Shown: piece by piece, positions 6,503 to 17,100 of the stretch
How the letters are laid out: each line of letters starts with the position of its first letter
How positions within the stretch are numbered: the stretch's first letter is position 1
Source of the DNA: CAYVUI01 sp964454745
GTDB lineage: Bacteria; Planctomycetota; Phycisphaerae; Sedimentisphaerales; Anaerohalosphaeraceae
NCBI GenBank assembly: GCA_964454745.1
Contig: CAYVUI010000055.1
Coordinates: 1 to 29,204, forward strand
Direction of reading: 5' to 3'
Length of the DNA stretch: 29,204 nt
Made by a program: the position numbers and the translations under genes
The notes under the pieces: generated by a model
The model's database searches: none
The model's input: the letters and a program-made list of their open reading frames with translations, nothing else
What the model was told of the DNA's origin: nothing

Positions 6503-9007
6503 ATGAAAAGACTGATTATAGCGATTTTATGTCTATTGGGATTTGGAATGATTGCTGACTGTGGCATCGGTCTTTGTTATGCAAGTCAGCTCCCAACGGT
6601 CCCCAAAGCCGACATTGATTTCAGCGTTGATGTTTCGACCTGGTGGCATCAGCATCCGTTGAATCCGGAAGGCCCTAATTATACGCCGGATATCATTTCG
6701 CCGGCACATACCGTCAATCTCAATCCCGGTGACAGCATAGGCAATGCCATCAACAGCCTGCCGGCTGCCGGCGGTACCATCCAGCTCGCTTCGGGCAGCT
6801 ACCTGGGCAATTTCGATATCATCGGCAAAAACAATGTTCATATCATCGCTCCCAACGGCGCGACCATCAACGTCTCACCGAGCATTACTCTCGCAGGCTG
6901 CCAGGAATCGGTCAATTACCACGACTACAATTACTGTTTCAAACAGCAGGATCCAACGTGCATGGACTGCTGGGAGAACCGGATCGAAAATATCTATTTC
7001 AAAAATATCACCTTCGATGGGGGAAACAGTTCCACCCGTGCCGTGAACATCAAGACCAGCGACGGGGTCATGTTTGACAATTGTGTATTTCAAAATATTG
7101 TGAATCCCGGTTCAGGACACGGAGGGCTCGTCAACGGCCATGCCGGGTGTGATTCTGTTTGGTTCCGGGACTGCCATCTCATCGGCTCACAGCGATGGGC
7201 TGTTTACCTCGACGGCATGTACGGCGGAGGTATGATCCATTGCATTATCGAAGGAAATGTCGATAACGGCATCCTTTGGCTCTGCAACGAAGATTTCAGT
7301 ATGGATGCAGATAACAACGGCACCTTCTCAAAAGAGGAAAGACGCAATACGCAATATTCGGTAGTGTACGGCTCAACATTTACAGGCAGCTTTGATTCGG
7401 TCATCAGCGGAACGGGCAATGATCTCATGATTCGCAACAACACCGTAAACGGACAAGTCAACACCTTTGCGCATTTTAACCCCAAAACTTCCCTGATCAA
7501 TCCCGACATGCGTCACTATTGTTATAACATTTATGTCGAAAACAATCTGATACAACAGGACCTGGGAGTATTTGCACATTTCAATACGAATCTTGATTAT
7601 GTATTCCCGGATTGGGATAACAAATCTCATCTCGGCAAATACACGGTCAGGGGAAACCGAATCAATGCAAACTACGGAGAGGCAATTCGGCACAGCGGCA
7701 TTGTTGACGGCCCGAATATCGCATGCGGCAATTGCTGGAATGACTCCAGTTGTACAACCAACGATACCTGTACCGATATTGTTCCTGATACAGATGCTCC
7801 TACTGTTCCCGAAACCGTAACCGTTACGGCGGTTACCGGCATCTCTGTTTCACTGCAGTGGGAACCTTCCGCAGATAATTATGCAGTCGAAGGATATTCG
7901 ATTTATCGTAACGGGCAAACGGAACCGATCGCACAGGTAAGCGGGGTCAGCTTTGTCGATACAGGTTTGAGCTTTGACAAGGAATATACCTATACAGTAA
8001 GCGCATATGATGCGGCAGGAAATGAATCCGGCAAATCCAGCTCTGTCACAGCCACAACAAATGCTCCGGGGGACCTTGACGGCAGCAAACTGGTTGATGT
8101 TTCCGATCTGACTTTATTTGTTTTCGACTGGCTTGAGCAGGGACTCCTGGAAACAGATCTGGACTTTAACAATAAAGTTGACTTCGATGACTACGCCCTG
8201 CTGGTTTGCGAATATTGGACGGGTCCTGACGATACACCTCCGACCGACCCGACCAATTTGGCCATTGACGAAGAAGGAGATACCTATGTAATATTAAGCT
8301 GGGATGCGTCTTATGATGCCTTGGGCAGAGTTTTTTATGAACTGTACCGAAACAGCACCTATATTGATACAACAGAGGATCTTACTTTCACAGACACCGG
8401 GCTTGCTTCAGAGACCAGCTATGACTATTACATCATAGCCGTTGATCTTGCGGACAATGCGTCATCGCCCAGTTCAGTGGTTACGGCAACAACGCTTGCA
8501 CCTGTCAATCTGCTTGCAAATCCGTCTTTTGAAGGCGGGATGAACGACTGGTCAGCCTGGCAGCAGGGTTCAGGGCAGATTGAAATCGTTTCCGCCGGAA
8601 CGGTCGCCGGGGTTGATGCCGTGGATGGCGATATGATTGTAAAAATGGATGGAAACCAGGTGTTCCAGTGGGGCCCGCAAATCGAGCAGCACAGCAACAA
8701 CTTCACCCGTGCGACCCAGGCAAACAGGACATATCAATTTTCAGCCTGGCTGAAACTGGATAACATAACCTCACCGGTAAACCAGGGCGTTCGACTCGTC
8801 ATTTTTGAATTCGATGATCAGGGGAACCTGGTAAGTCAAAGCGGTACCAGTTGGGGCGATGGTCAGGGCACGTCAGACTGGAAGCTTATGGAAGTTGAGC
8901 ACACTACAGGCAGCAATCACGGACACCTCCAGGCTCGCATTGATGCCGGAGAAATCCGTACCGGCCATGCTTACTGGGATATGGCTGAGCTGTTTGAAGT
9001 TGAATGA
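6503..9007 (+). CDS. secreted right-handed beta-helix protein with FN3, dockerin-like and CBM modules
   Basis: 834 aa. GAAAGG precedes the ATG at suitable spacing and a signal peptide covers about residues 1-28. Residues about 70-425 look like a pectate-lyase-type right-handed beta-helix: LNPGDSIGNAINSLPAAGG, then repeated short strands rich in N, G and D such as IENIYFKNITFDGG, FDNCVFQNI, and VWFRDCHLIG. FN3 modules lie at about 430-520 and 578-667. Between them (about 523-575) is a dockerin-like pair of calcium loops, DLDGSKLVDVSDL and DLDFNNKVDFDDY. Residues about 670-834 resemble a family 4/9 CBM (LLANPSFEGGMNDW). The protein probably binds and may cleave an acidic or plant-type polysaccharide outside the cell; lyase or hydrolase activity cannot be decided by eye. 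Two stop codons follow in tandem. No PEP-CTERM tail is present. Confidence 0.8.
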   Translation: MKRLIIAILCLLGFGMIADCGIGLCYASQLPTVPKADIDFSVDVSTWWHQHPLNPEGPNYTPDIISPAHTVNLNPGDSIGNAINSLPAAGGTIQLASGSYLGNFDIIGKNNVHIIAPNGATINVSPSITLAGCQESVNYHDYNYCFKQQDPTCMDCWENRIENIYFKNITFDGGNSSTRAVNIKTSDGVMFDNCVFQNIVNPGSGHGGLVNGHAGCDSVWFRDCHLIGSQRWAVYLDGMYGGGMIHCIIEGNVDNGILWLCNEDFSMDADNNGTFSKEERRNTQYSVVYGSTFTGSFDSVISGTGNDLMIRNNTVNGQVNTFAHFNPKTSLINPDMRHYCYNIYVENNLIQQDLGVFAHFNTNLDYVFPDWDNKSHLGKYTVRGNRINANYGEAIRHSGIVDGPNIACGNCWNDSSCTTNDTCTDIVPDTDAPTVPETVTVTAVTGISVSLQWEPSADNYAVEGYSIYRNGQTEPIAQVSGVSFVDTGLSFDKEYTYTVSAYDAAGNESGKSSSVTATTNAPGDLDGSKLVDVSDLTLFVFDWLEQGLLETDLDFNNKVDFDDYALLVCEYWTGPDDTPPTDPTNLAIDEEGDTYVILSWDASYDALGRVFYELYRNSTYIDTTEDLTFTDTGLASETSYDYYIIAVDLADNASSPSSVVTATTLAPVNLLANPSFEGGMNDWSAWQQGSGQIEIVSAGTVAGVDAVDGDMIVKMDGNQVFQWGPQIEQHSNNFTRATQANRTYQFSAWLKLDNITSPVNQGVRLVIFEFDDQGNLVSQSGTSWGDGQGTSDWKLMEVEHTTGSNHGHLQARIDAGEIRTGHAYWDMAELFEVE

Positions 9008-9016
9008 TAATCAGTA

Positions 9017-9053
9017 CCGCAGGTCTTCAGGGAATTTCTCCGGAGACCTGTGG
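9017..9053. terminator. hairpin between convergent genes
   Basis: CCGCAGGTCT (9017-9026) pairs with AGACCTGTGG (9044-9053) over 10 bp with one G-T pair. No strong T-run follows on either strand, so it may be a weak bidirectional terminator or an mRNA 3'-end stabiliser for the beta-helix gene and the GH38 gene. Confidence 0.45.
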
Positions 9054-9101
9054 ATACTAAAATTTCGGCACATTTCGCCTTCCCTGGCGACATCGGTCCA
9101 T

Positions 9102-11894
9102 TTATTTCACAGAGAAATGGATCAATAGAGTCATAATTTTTTTGGGCTCAATTTTACAATAAACTTGATTTCCATTTGCTTGTATTTCTTCGATCCTGGT
9201 TTCATCCATTTTGCACAGATGGGCATTGGAAATATTGCAGCCAAACTCAAATTTGGCCTTTTCCACTGTGTCCATCGGATTGTAGAAACGGATGATAATG
9301 CCGGAATCGTCCTCGGCAGGTTTTACAGCCGAGATAACCAGGCAGGAATTATCAAGGGTAAAAAATCCGGACTCGAGCGGGAGACTGCCTTTCCCCCTGC
9401 CGGTCATGGCGGCCCGAACCGGGCTGTTGTAGTCCGCAGACTTTGCCGGCAATGCCGCGTCGGACCAGTCTCCCTGATGCGGACAGATCGCGTATTCAAA
9501 AGTGTGCAGACCGGGACACTGTATGCCGATATCTGGCAGCTCCATGCTTTTTTCCTCGCTGACCATGAGCCGAATTCTGCAGGCTCGAATCAGGGTAAGT
9601 GCCAGGGTGCGCGGCTGGTCATCGAAGGCCTCGTATTCATAGAGCCCCCTGCTCAGCAGGCCAAACCCACATTTGCCATCGGTCAGATCTGCAAAGGTCT
9701 GCATAGGCTGTGTGCCCAGGGCCTGCTCGACCCAGCCGGTACAATCGGGAATTTCAATCGGGCGAGCCATTACATCGAAATGGGCGTCTGTCCAGCTTAC
9801 CTTCGTTTCAATTCCGGTTGGGAAGTTCGCACGCAGCCAGTGGTCTTTAGCACGGTTGTCCACGGTCAGGGTGACCTTGAGTAGTTCGCTGTCTTTTTCG
9901 AGCCGGTACTCCATTTTCACGGGCAAATCAACCATACGCCGGCTTCTGTGGGCATCGTCTGCGTTTTCCTGCGGTACGGCAAAATTAAATTCAGCGCAAA
10001 TGGTACTGACCAGAGGCCCGCTGGCGGTCACGGATACGCTTGCCGGCGTGCCGAGGGAGCTGTACTTTCGGTCTTCACGCACCTTTTTATGCATCCACGC
10101 GTTTCCGCATTCCCCTTCATCGGTCAGGTAATTCAGGCTTTCATAAAGGCGGCCGGTGGATTTATGCAAAAGGTCCACGGTGCCGTCCGGGTTGACCTTG
10201 ACTGTCATGTGGCAGTTTTCCAGGGTATTGATCCCGGTCACAAGAGTCTGCTGGGGATGAATTTCCTGCGTTTGGGGCTCAATCAGGTAAGTGCGGTAGC
10301 CCAGGGAAGGCAGGCGTTTAAATTGAGCGTAGAATTTCATGCGTTTTGAGTTCAGGATCGTTGGGACATCCCAAATATTCTCCATGAATGTGCCGCTGGG
10401 CTCCGAAAGGATGGGCTGGATGGGAATATCCGGATCCTTTTCATTTTTAAGAAGTACACTGCTGCCGGCATACTCACTGGGAATTTCAAGGTCCACCTCA
10501 ACAATCGCATCCCGGTCTGCCGCGAGAGGATTAAACACAACAAGCTGCATCGCCTCGGACGGGAGGTTTTCGGGAGAGAGGTTTTTGGCAATGTGCGACA
10601 TGGCATCCTCAGTGAGGATATCAGCGACATCCGAGGCCTGGCGATAGCGTGATTCCATATCCATACTTACCGAATCCGGTGCGCAGCCGCCGTTGGCATC
10701 ATGAGTGTGATTGGTCAGGTAGAGCTGCCAGCCGCGGTCGAGATAGGCACGTGGGCTTTTACCGCCCAGTGCCAATGCAAGTGATGTCAGCGGTTCAGCA
10801 CAAGCCGCCAGCTTTATGTAAACGCGAAAATCCTGCTGTTTCAAATAGGTTCTCGCGCTAATCGTTGAGGGCAGCAGGTAAGTCCACTGACCCTCTTTGA
10901 GGTAACTTCTTCGTTCGCCTTTGAGGACCGGAAGGGTCTTTTCGTCGAGATGCTTTTCCATCTCCTTCCAATAAGATTCAAGATCAGTATGTTCGATGCT
11001 GTATTGATCGCCAAGGGCTTTTTGGGCATCGGCAATGATTTTGGATTCGAGGGGATGGGCGACGGAGATATCATGGCCATGCATCGCCAGGAAGACTTCG
11101 GTGGTAAAGTGCGGGGCCTCGATTGCGACCATCTCCCGGACAGCACTTTTAAGTTTCTCCGGGTGGTATTTTTGCTCCGGGGATTTGAGGCCGAAGCTTA
11201 CATTTTCGCCCTCGAGCGAATCCGCAAAACGAAACGGCACTTCGCCGTGATCGGCCCACTTGTACATTTTATCGACAGGGTCACAGTTTCGTGTGACCGG
11301 GCGATGCACCAGGTAATACCAGTTGTAACGGGCAAAGAGCGCAAAGCGGCTTGCGAGCATTCGGGTGCCGTCCACGCCTTCCCAAACCCATTCGGCATCG
11401 GCCTCGTGGTGAGAGATGCCGCGGTAGAACATGATCTTATCGAGCCCGAAGTGGTCGAGAATCTGCGGGAGCTGACCGGACTGCCCCCAGGAGGCCGGCT
11501 TGTAGGCCACGGTGCCGCACGGGGCGGAGTATTTGTCCATGACCTTACGGCCCCACAAAAGATTGCGGATCAGGGATTCATGCAGGATGCTGTAATCTTC
11601 CGAGAGCGTATACCAGGGGCCGATGATCAGTCGACCGGATTGAATCAACCGCTCGACCTGTTCCCGCCGCTCGGGACGAATTTCGAGGTAATCTTCGATC
11701 ATGATGCTGTGGGAGTCCATGGTGTAGGAATGGTATTGCGGATCGGACTCAAGGATGTCCAGCGTAGTATCCATCATGTCGAGCAGATGCCGACGGGTCT
11801 TTTCGAAAGACCATTTGAATTCCCGGTCCCAGTGGGTATTAGAGACAACCTTGATCTGTTTGATATGAGTAGAATCTTTTCGTGACGGACTCAT
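9102..11894 (-). CDS. glycoside hydrolase family 38 alpha-mannosidase-like protein lacking the usual nucleophile
   Basis: 930 aa from ATG 11894, where an AAAGGAG lies about 13 bases upstream; a longer frame from a TTG at 11963 adds an unlikely basic tail. No signal peptide, so cytoplasmic. The GH38 zinc site starts with NTHWDREF (His21, Asp23), continues with GPWYTLSEDYSI and later NHTHD, matching the family's N-H-P-H-D zinc histidine. Central and C-terminal regions fit the GH38 three-helix and beta-sandwich domains. The canonical P-D-x-F-G motif, whose Asp is both nucleophile and zinc ligand, reads KPASWGQSGQLPQI, with Ala134 (codon 11493-11495) in place of Asp. The enzyme may be inactive, use another residue, or represent a divergent subfamily. 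It follows the GH3 gene by 83 bases and probably shares its promoter at 14062-14090. Confidence 0.85.
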   Translation of the reverse strand: MSPSRKDSTHIKQIKVVSNTHWDREFKWSFEKTRRHLLDMMDTTLDILESDPQYHSYTMDSHSIMIEDYLEIRPERREQVERLIQSGRLIIGPWYTLSEDYSILHESLIRNLLWGRKVMDKYSAPCGTVAYKPASWGQSGQLPQILDHFGLDKIMFYRGISHHEADAEWVWEGVDGTRMLASRFALFARYNWYYLVHRPVTRNCDPVDKMYKWADHGEVPFRFADSLEGENVSFGLKSPEQKYHPEKLKSAVREMVAIEAPHFTTEVFLAMHGHDISVAHPLESKIIADAQKALGDQYSIEHTDLESYWKEMEKHLDEKTLPVLKGERRSYLKEGQWTYLLPSTISARTYLKQQDFRVYIKLAACAEPLTSLALALGGKSPRAYLDRGWQLYLTNHTHDANGGCAPDSVSMDMESRYRQASDVADILTEDAMSHIAKNLSPENLPSEAMQLVVFNPLAADRDAIVEVDLEIPSEYAGSSVLLKNEKDPDIPIQPILSEPSGTFMENIWDVPTILNSKRMKFYAQFKRLPSLGYRTYLIEPQTQEIHPQQTLVTGINTLENCHMTVKVNPDGTVDLLHKSTGRLYESLNYLTDEGECGNAWMHKKVREDRKYSSLGTPASVSVTASGPLVSTICAEFNFAVPQENADDAHRSRRMVDLPVKMEYRLEKDSELLKVTLTVDNRAKDHWLRANFPTGIETKVSWTDAHFDVMARPIEIPDCTGWVEQALGTQPMQTFADLTDGKCGFGLLSRGLYEYEAFDDQPRTLALTLIRACRIRLMVSEEKSMELPDIGIQCPGLHTFEYAICPHQGDWSDAALPAKSADYNSPVRAAMTGRGKGSLPLESGFFTLDNSCLVISAVKPAEDDSGIIIRFYNPMDTVEKAKFEFGCNISNAHLCKMDETRIEEIQANGNQVYCKIEPKKIMTLLIHFSVK

Positions 11895-11977
11895 GGATTT
11901 ATCCAATCTCCTTTCTGCAACTCTTGTATAGAATAAACGCCCCCTTTTTCTGAGTAGGGGCAAAAAATCAAAACAAC

Positions 11978-14011
11978 TTATATACGGATCGTACCGTCCA
12001 GATGGACCTGCCGGCTGTGGCTGGCGATCATCAGCCTATATTCGCCCGGTTCGATCTGCCACTCGCCTGTAACTGTGTCGAAATACGCCAGGTCGGACTT
12101 GCTCAATGTGATTTGAACCTGCCTGGTTTCACCGGGTTTTAGATGCACTTTCGCATATCCCTTGAGTTCTTTTTCAGCTCGTACAATGCTGCTTTGCTCC
12201 TTTTTTACATACAACTGGGCGACCTCCGCACCTTCCACTTTCCCGGAATTGGTAATCGAAAAGGCGGCTGTGATGCTTTGCCCATCGGTTTTGATTTCCA
12301 AATTATCATACGAAAAAGCGGTGTACGAAAGGCCGAAACCGAAGGGATACAACGGCTCGATATCCTTACGGTCATAATGCCTGTACCCAACGAACAATCC
12401 TTCCTTGTACCGCACATGATGAGTTAATTCCGAGTCATAATACGCATCAAACGCCGGCGAATCTTCCCACTTTTTCTCGATGGTCATCGGCAGTTTCCCG
12501 GAGGGATTGACCCTGCCGAACAGGATCTCCGCTGCGGCCTGCCCCCCTTCCTGGCCCGGATACCAGACATGAAGGATCGCCTTTGCCCGGTGCTGCCAAC
12601 TGCCAATATCCGCATTCCCGCCAGCCATTAGAAGCACAACAAGGTTCGGGTTCACTTTTGAGACAATCCGGATCAGATTTCGACAATTCTCATGCAGCTC
12701 AAACGGACGGTCCGCAGCTTCCCCTTCATAGAGAGCGCCGTCATTAAATCCAACGCAAAGTGCAACAATGTCGCACTTGCCCGCAATGACCGCGATTTTG
12801 TCCAGATATGATAAAGATTCCTGCCCGCTCCAGTCAATCGACTGAACTTGCCGGCCTTTGAATTCGAGCATATCATTCCAGAATATCGTCGTTTCTTCGG
12901 ACGCTATCGCCCGGATGCCGTCCAATACAGAAACCGGATGCTCCGGGGCGACAAAAGAACTCCCCCCACAGCCGGTAACCGCAGGATGTGAATTAGGCCC
13001 GAGAACCGCGATTGATTTCACTGAATCAAGTGAAAGAGGCAAAATATCCTCATTTTTCAATAGGACGAATCCTTCCCGGGCCACTTGGAGAGCGGTATTT
13101 CGTGATTGCTGTATATCGTAATTCTGGGACGGTTTTCTCTTATCGGGATCAAAAAAACCGAACCGTTCATATAATGTCAGTATCCGACGAACTTTATCGT
13201 CAATAATTGCCTCATCAAGCAGGCCCGAATCGAGATGCTTTTGGATCATCTCGGGATTCATATATTTCGCATCGGGCATTTCAAGGTCGAGACCTGCCAA
13301 AACCGCGGCAAGCCCGTCGTGAACGGACCACCAGTCTGACATCACAACGCCCCCAAAGCCCCACTGCTGTTTGAGGATTTTTCGGATCAGGTATTCATTA
13401 TGGCTGGTATATGTGCCGTTAAGTCGATTGTAGCTGGTCATTACCGCAGCGACATCAGCTTCTTTTACGGCCATTTCAAAGGGTCTAAGGTAGATTTCCC
13501 GCAACGTGCGTTCATCGATGTCCGAGGAGCTGATGTACCGGTCATATTCGAGGTTGTTGGCGGCAAAATGCTTGACCACCGCAGCAATGCCCTGCTTTTG
13601 CATGCCTTGAATGAAAGCGGAGGCGGTTTTTCCAGTCAAAAACGGGTCTTCTCCCATGTATTCCGCGTTTCTTCCGCACATCGGTGCCCGGTAGAGATTC
13701 ACCCCCGGGCCCAGGAGCACCTGGATGCCATAAGCCCTTGCGTCCTGGGCGAGGCTTTGGCCCGCCTGGTTGGCAAGATGTGGGTTCCAGGATGCAGCCA
13801 GTGCCAGCGTCGCAGGATAAGCTACGCTTTGGCAGGGATTGTCGCCCTCAACCGGACGGATCCCGACGGAAGCATCGCTCATGCGAATTGATGGAATATC
13901 GAGCCGTTCAACCGCTTTTGTGTAAAACATGTCCCTGCCGCCGAGAAGCGAGAGTTTCTCGGTGAGGGTCATTTTTTCGATTCTATCCGTTGTTTTCTTA
14001 TGTGTTTTCAA
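11978..14011 (-). CDS. glycoside hydrolase family 3 beta-glycosidase
   Basis: 677 aa with the full GH3 layout and no signal peptide. The TIM-barrel domain has MTLTEKLSLLGG, LGPGVNLYRAPMCGRN, GEDPFLTG, KHFAANNLEYDR and VVMSDWWSVHDG with nucleophile Asp226 (codon 13334-13336). The second domain has FVLLKNEDILPL, GCGGSSFV and YEGEAADR, which holds the likely acid/base Glu. The end is a fibronectin-III-like domain (LYPFGFGLSYTAF onward, then VEGAEVAQLYV and KPGETRQV). The start is TTG 14011 with AGGG about 11 bases upstream; the next ATG (13972) would cut into the conserved N-terminal helix. GH3 enzymes release beta-linked glucose, xylose and other terminal sugars from oligosaccharides. It is the first gene of the GH3-GH38 operon, 48 bases downstream of the -10 box. 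Confidence 0.92.
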   Translation of the reverse strand: MKTHKKTTDRIEKMTLTEKLSLLGGRDMFYTKAVERLDIPSIRMSDASVGIRPVEGDNPCQSVAYPATLALAASWNPHLANQAGQSLAQDARAYGIQVLLGPGVNLYRAPMCGRNAEYMGEDPFLTGKTASAFIQGMQKQGIAAVVKHFAANNLEYDRYISSSDIDERTLREIYLRPFEMAVKEADVAAVMTSYNRLNGTYTSHNEYLIRKILKQQWGFGGVVMSDWWSVHDGLAAVLAGLDLEMPDAKYMNPEMIQKHLDSGLLDEAIIDDKVRRILTLYERFGFFDPDKRKPSQNYDIQQSRNTALQVAREGFVLLKNEDILPLSLDSVKSIAVLGPNSHPAVTGCGGSSFVAPEHPVSVLDGIRAIASEETTIFWNDMLEFKGRQVQSIDWSGQESLSYLDKIAVIAGKCDIVALCVGFNDGALYEGEAADRPFELHENCRNLIRIVSKVNPNLVVLLMAGGNADIGSWQHRAKAILHVWYPGQEGGQAAAEILFGRVNPSGKLPMTIEKKWEDSPAFDAYYDSELTHHVRYKEGLFVGYRHYDRKDIEPLYPFGFGLSYTAFSYDNLEIKTDGQSITAAFSITNSGKVEGAEVAQLYVKKEQSSIVRAEKELKGYAKVHLKPGETRQVQITLSKSDLAYFDTVTGEWQIEPGEYRLMIASHSRQVHLDGTIRI

Positions 14012-14061
14012 TCGGTTTTATCCCTAAATAATGAGAAGAAAATGCGACACGCCACACAATA

Positions 14062-14090
14062 ATAATATATTGCGTGAATTAATTTGTCAA
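14062..14090 (-). promoter_or_regulatory. sigma70-type promoter for the GH3-GH38 operon
   Basis: On the minus strand TTGACA (14090-14085) is followed after 17 bases by TATTAT (14067-14062). Expected start of transcription is near 14055, giving a leader of about 45 bases. The octamer TTGCTTGA (plus strand, 14114-14121) lies just upstream, facing the divergent gene. Confidence 0.6.
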
Positions 14091-14171
14091 ATATATATCA
14101 TTTTCCATGATTTTTGCTTGATTTACAAACAGAAAATTGAGTACACTGATATTATCAGGATACATCAGGAA

Positions 14172-17100
14172 ATGAACAGATTCTTTACTTATGGCAGGGT
14201 TGGTGCATTGAATACTTTCGGGATAATCAAAAAGACTCTCTTTTTTTCGACATTCCTTACTCTATTTGTCGTTATTTCAGCGGCGGATGTTCTCATTGTG
14301 GAAACACAGCCCTCTTTTTCCGATACAGGCTTTATCACCTCAAACGGCAAGGTCTATTTGCTTGTTGAGGTCGAAAGCCTGAAAACCGCTGGCAACCTTA
14401 CGCATGTGAGCAACAATCACTGTCAATATCAGGATTTTCACTATCTCAGCCCCAACGGCTGGGTTGAGTGCCAAATCCAGGTTCCGCAATCGGGTAATTA
14501 CAACGTGCTTACCCGACTGGTTCAACACGGCAATACCGGTCCGAAGGCTCGATTGCGTTTGGACGGTGCGGAGAAAGGAATCATTGAAGGCAGAGGCTGG
14601 AAACAGCTAACGTTTTATATGAGTTCCGGGACACATACGCTTCGTTTTGAAGAAGCCGGGTCTGGATCGACGGCCTGGCCGCTGCGTCTGGTGGGGATCG
14701 ACAGCATTGCGGTTACAAACAACCTCTCGTGGGAACCCCCGGAGACGCTGAGTACCCATCCCTATACGGGTAACCAGTACTGGTGGGAAAGGCCCAGTGC
14801 GGATTTACCCCAGGTAACGGTGCATATCGGCACCAAAAGCAGAACCTTCAGCGGGCAGTGGGACTATTCAAGCCTGCTGTTGATTGACTCAGCGAACGGC
14901 TCCTCCCAGGCCAGCATCGATTATTCTCAAAGCGGCGACAATTTTGCCGGAGAGCCGTTTACAGGTATTTCCGTTGAACCGGCAGACAGTACACGGTATC
15001 GCGTGGTCAGTAATGCCGGGCTGCTCGATCGGAACCGCCATGCTATCACTCCCAACTATGATATGGTCAATGATGAGGTAATCGCAGAGATTCCCGCCGG
15101 GCAAAACGGCTATATCCAGGTGCAAAGATATGACGGCTCCGTGGTTCGGCAATTAGCCTCCGGGATGGAAGAATGGGATGGAAAGGTTTCAGATCAACCG
15201 TATGCGGATTTTGCCCAGAAACTGACCTACCTGCTTCGGTTTCATCCAGTAAGCGGCTCCACGAAGGATTTGTACAGCACCGTTTACTGCGATCCACTGA
15301 CTTTGGGGCACGTTAAGCCCCGTGTGCTGGAATTCAGCCCTAATGGAGATGATGTTTATGACAAGGCGATAGTCAATTATCAGGCACTATCTTATCGCAG
15401 TGATTATTCCATTGTCGTAAAAAACGACCAGAACCAAACAGTCCGAACGCTGGCTTCCTCGAATCCAATTGAATGGGATGGAAAAAACAACTCCGCGCAA
15501 TTGTGTTCGCAGGGTGATTATTCCATCGAGATTTCGCTTGGCGGCGATTTCAAGGCTGGATCCCGGGTTCGCCTGCTTAACCGTCCTGCAACCCCTTCGG
15601 GGCCATGGCAGCCCACGTTTTTCCCGCTGGGCATGTGGACGATTACCGGGGATGGTTATTCCACCGCCTCCATGAACGATATTGCCGCTCACAATTGCAA
15701 CGCCATTCGCGTAACGGCGACAGGAACCAGTGGAGGGACCGCTGCGGGATTTATCGACAGTGCAGATCAATACGGACTCAAGGTGTTTGTCTCGTTAAGT
15801 TCACTCGCACACAACCTTTGCGACATGGACATCGCCCCTTCCGAACCGCAACTGGAAAGCATCCTGGCACCTTATATCAATCCTCTGAAAAATAAGCCTG
15901 CGCTTGCCGGATACTATCTGCTGGATGAGCCGCCTTACGTGGAAGAGTGGGGATACCGGCTGCGGGCGATCCAGCAGGTGATTCATTCGCTGGACCCTGC
16001 CCACCCTGCGAGCAACTGCCTGATAGGGCACGATTCCCGCATCAGCGATTATTCGCAACAAATCAAACCGAAACTGCAACTGATTGATGTGTATCCGGTG
16101 TCTGACAACCAGGTTGGCGGGCCGGGGGATTTTTACCATATCTGGGGATACGGCTGGGGCACAGACCCGATGGAAATGCTCGAGTATACCGACTGGGCGA
16201 TGAGCTTTGTAGAGCCCTATGGAGCGGGCACCTGGTGGATTCTGCAGGGACACCGCAATGACGGGCAGCTTGAATATCCCACGCCGGCAGAGATACGATT
16301 ACAGGTCTGGCTGGGGCTGACCCGCGCAGTCAAGGGCTTTTTCTTCTTTGCCTACGAAGACCAATTGCCCAACTGGTATGGCCTGCGAGCCGCCTCACAG
16401 GCACCGCTGTACAATGCCCTGAGTGACCTCTACGGGCGGCTGGACCCTTTGATCCCGGTATTGCTGAGCCTGAAAAAGGATGACTTTAATGTATCGGCCC
16501 AGGGCGGCGGCATTCTGCCTGCGATTCCGCCGAATTTCCCGGGGTATCCCAATGCTGAGATTGCGGCATTGCAAAGCGAGGATGGAACGAAAAAGTATAT
16601 CGTCGTGGCCAACCGCAACTGTACAAGTTCGAGCAATATCACGATTCATTCACTGACCTACGGCGACCGTATGCTTCGCGACCTGGAAACCGGCACGGAA
16701 TACCCGATGAACTCCACGATCCTGTTCGAACCGGGGGATGGGAAGATTTTTGAAATCATCCTGGACGGCCAGCAGATTCCCAGTACGCCCACGGGACTTT
16801 CGGTGATCGAAAAAACGGACAGTACGATTTCATTTGACTGGGTACCCAGTTCGGACGACGGGCAAGTGATGGGCTACCACATTTACTGCAACGACATTTA
16901 CCTTGAAAGTTCGGCTTCGCCCCCTTTTGTACATCGCTGCCTCGATTCCCAGACCAATTACACGTATCGAGTCAGCGCGTATGATGACGAGCAAAATGAA
17001 TCCGGTCTCTCACTTCCACTGGCGGTGAGCACTTCTTACACGGGCGACCTGAATGGGGATATGGAAGTTAATCTTGACGATTTCTTTGTTTTTTCCCAGA

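Noticed and set aside
9165..9884. 239-codon plus-strand frame opposite the GH38 gene
   Set aside because: Shadow frame in GC-rich coding DNA; no signal, motif or ribosome site.
10950..11885. 311-codon plus-strand frame opposite the GH38 gene
   Set aside because: It is antisense to a clear GH38 gene with conserved motifs, and its translation has no family features.
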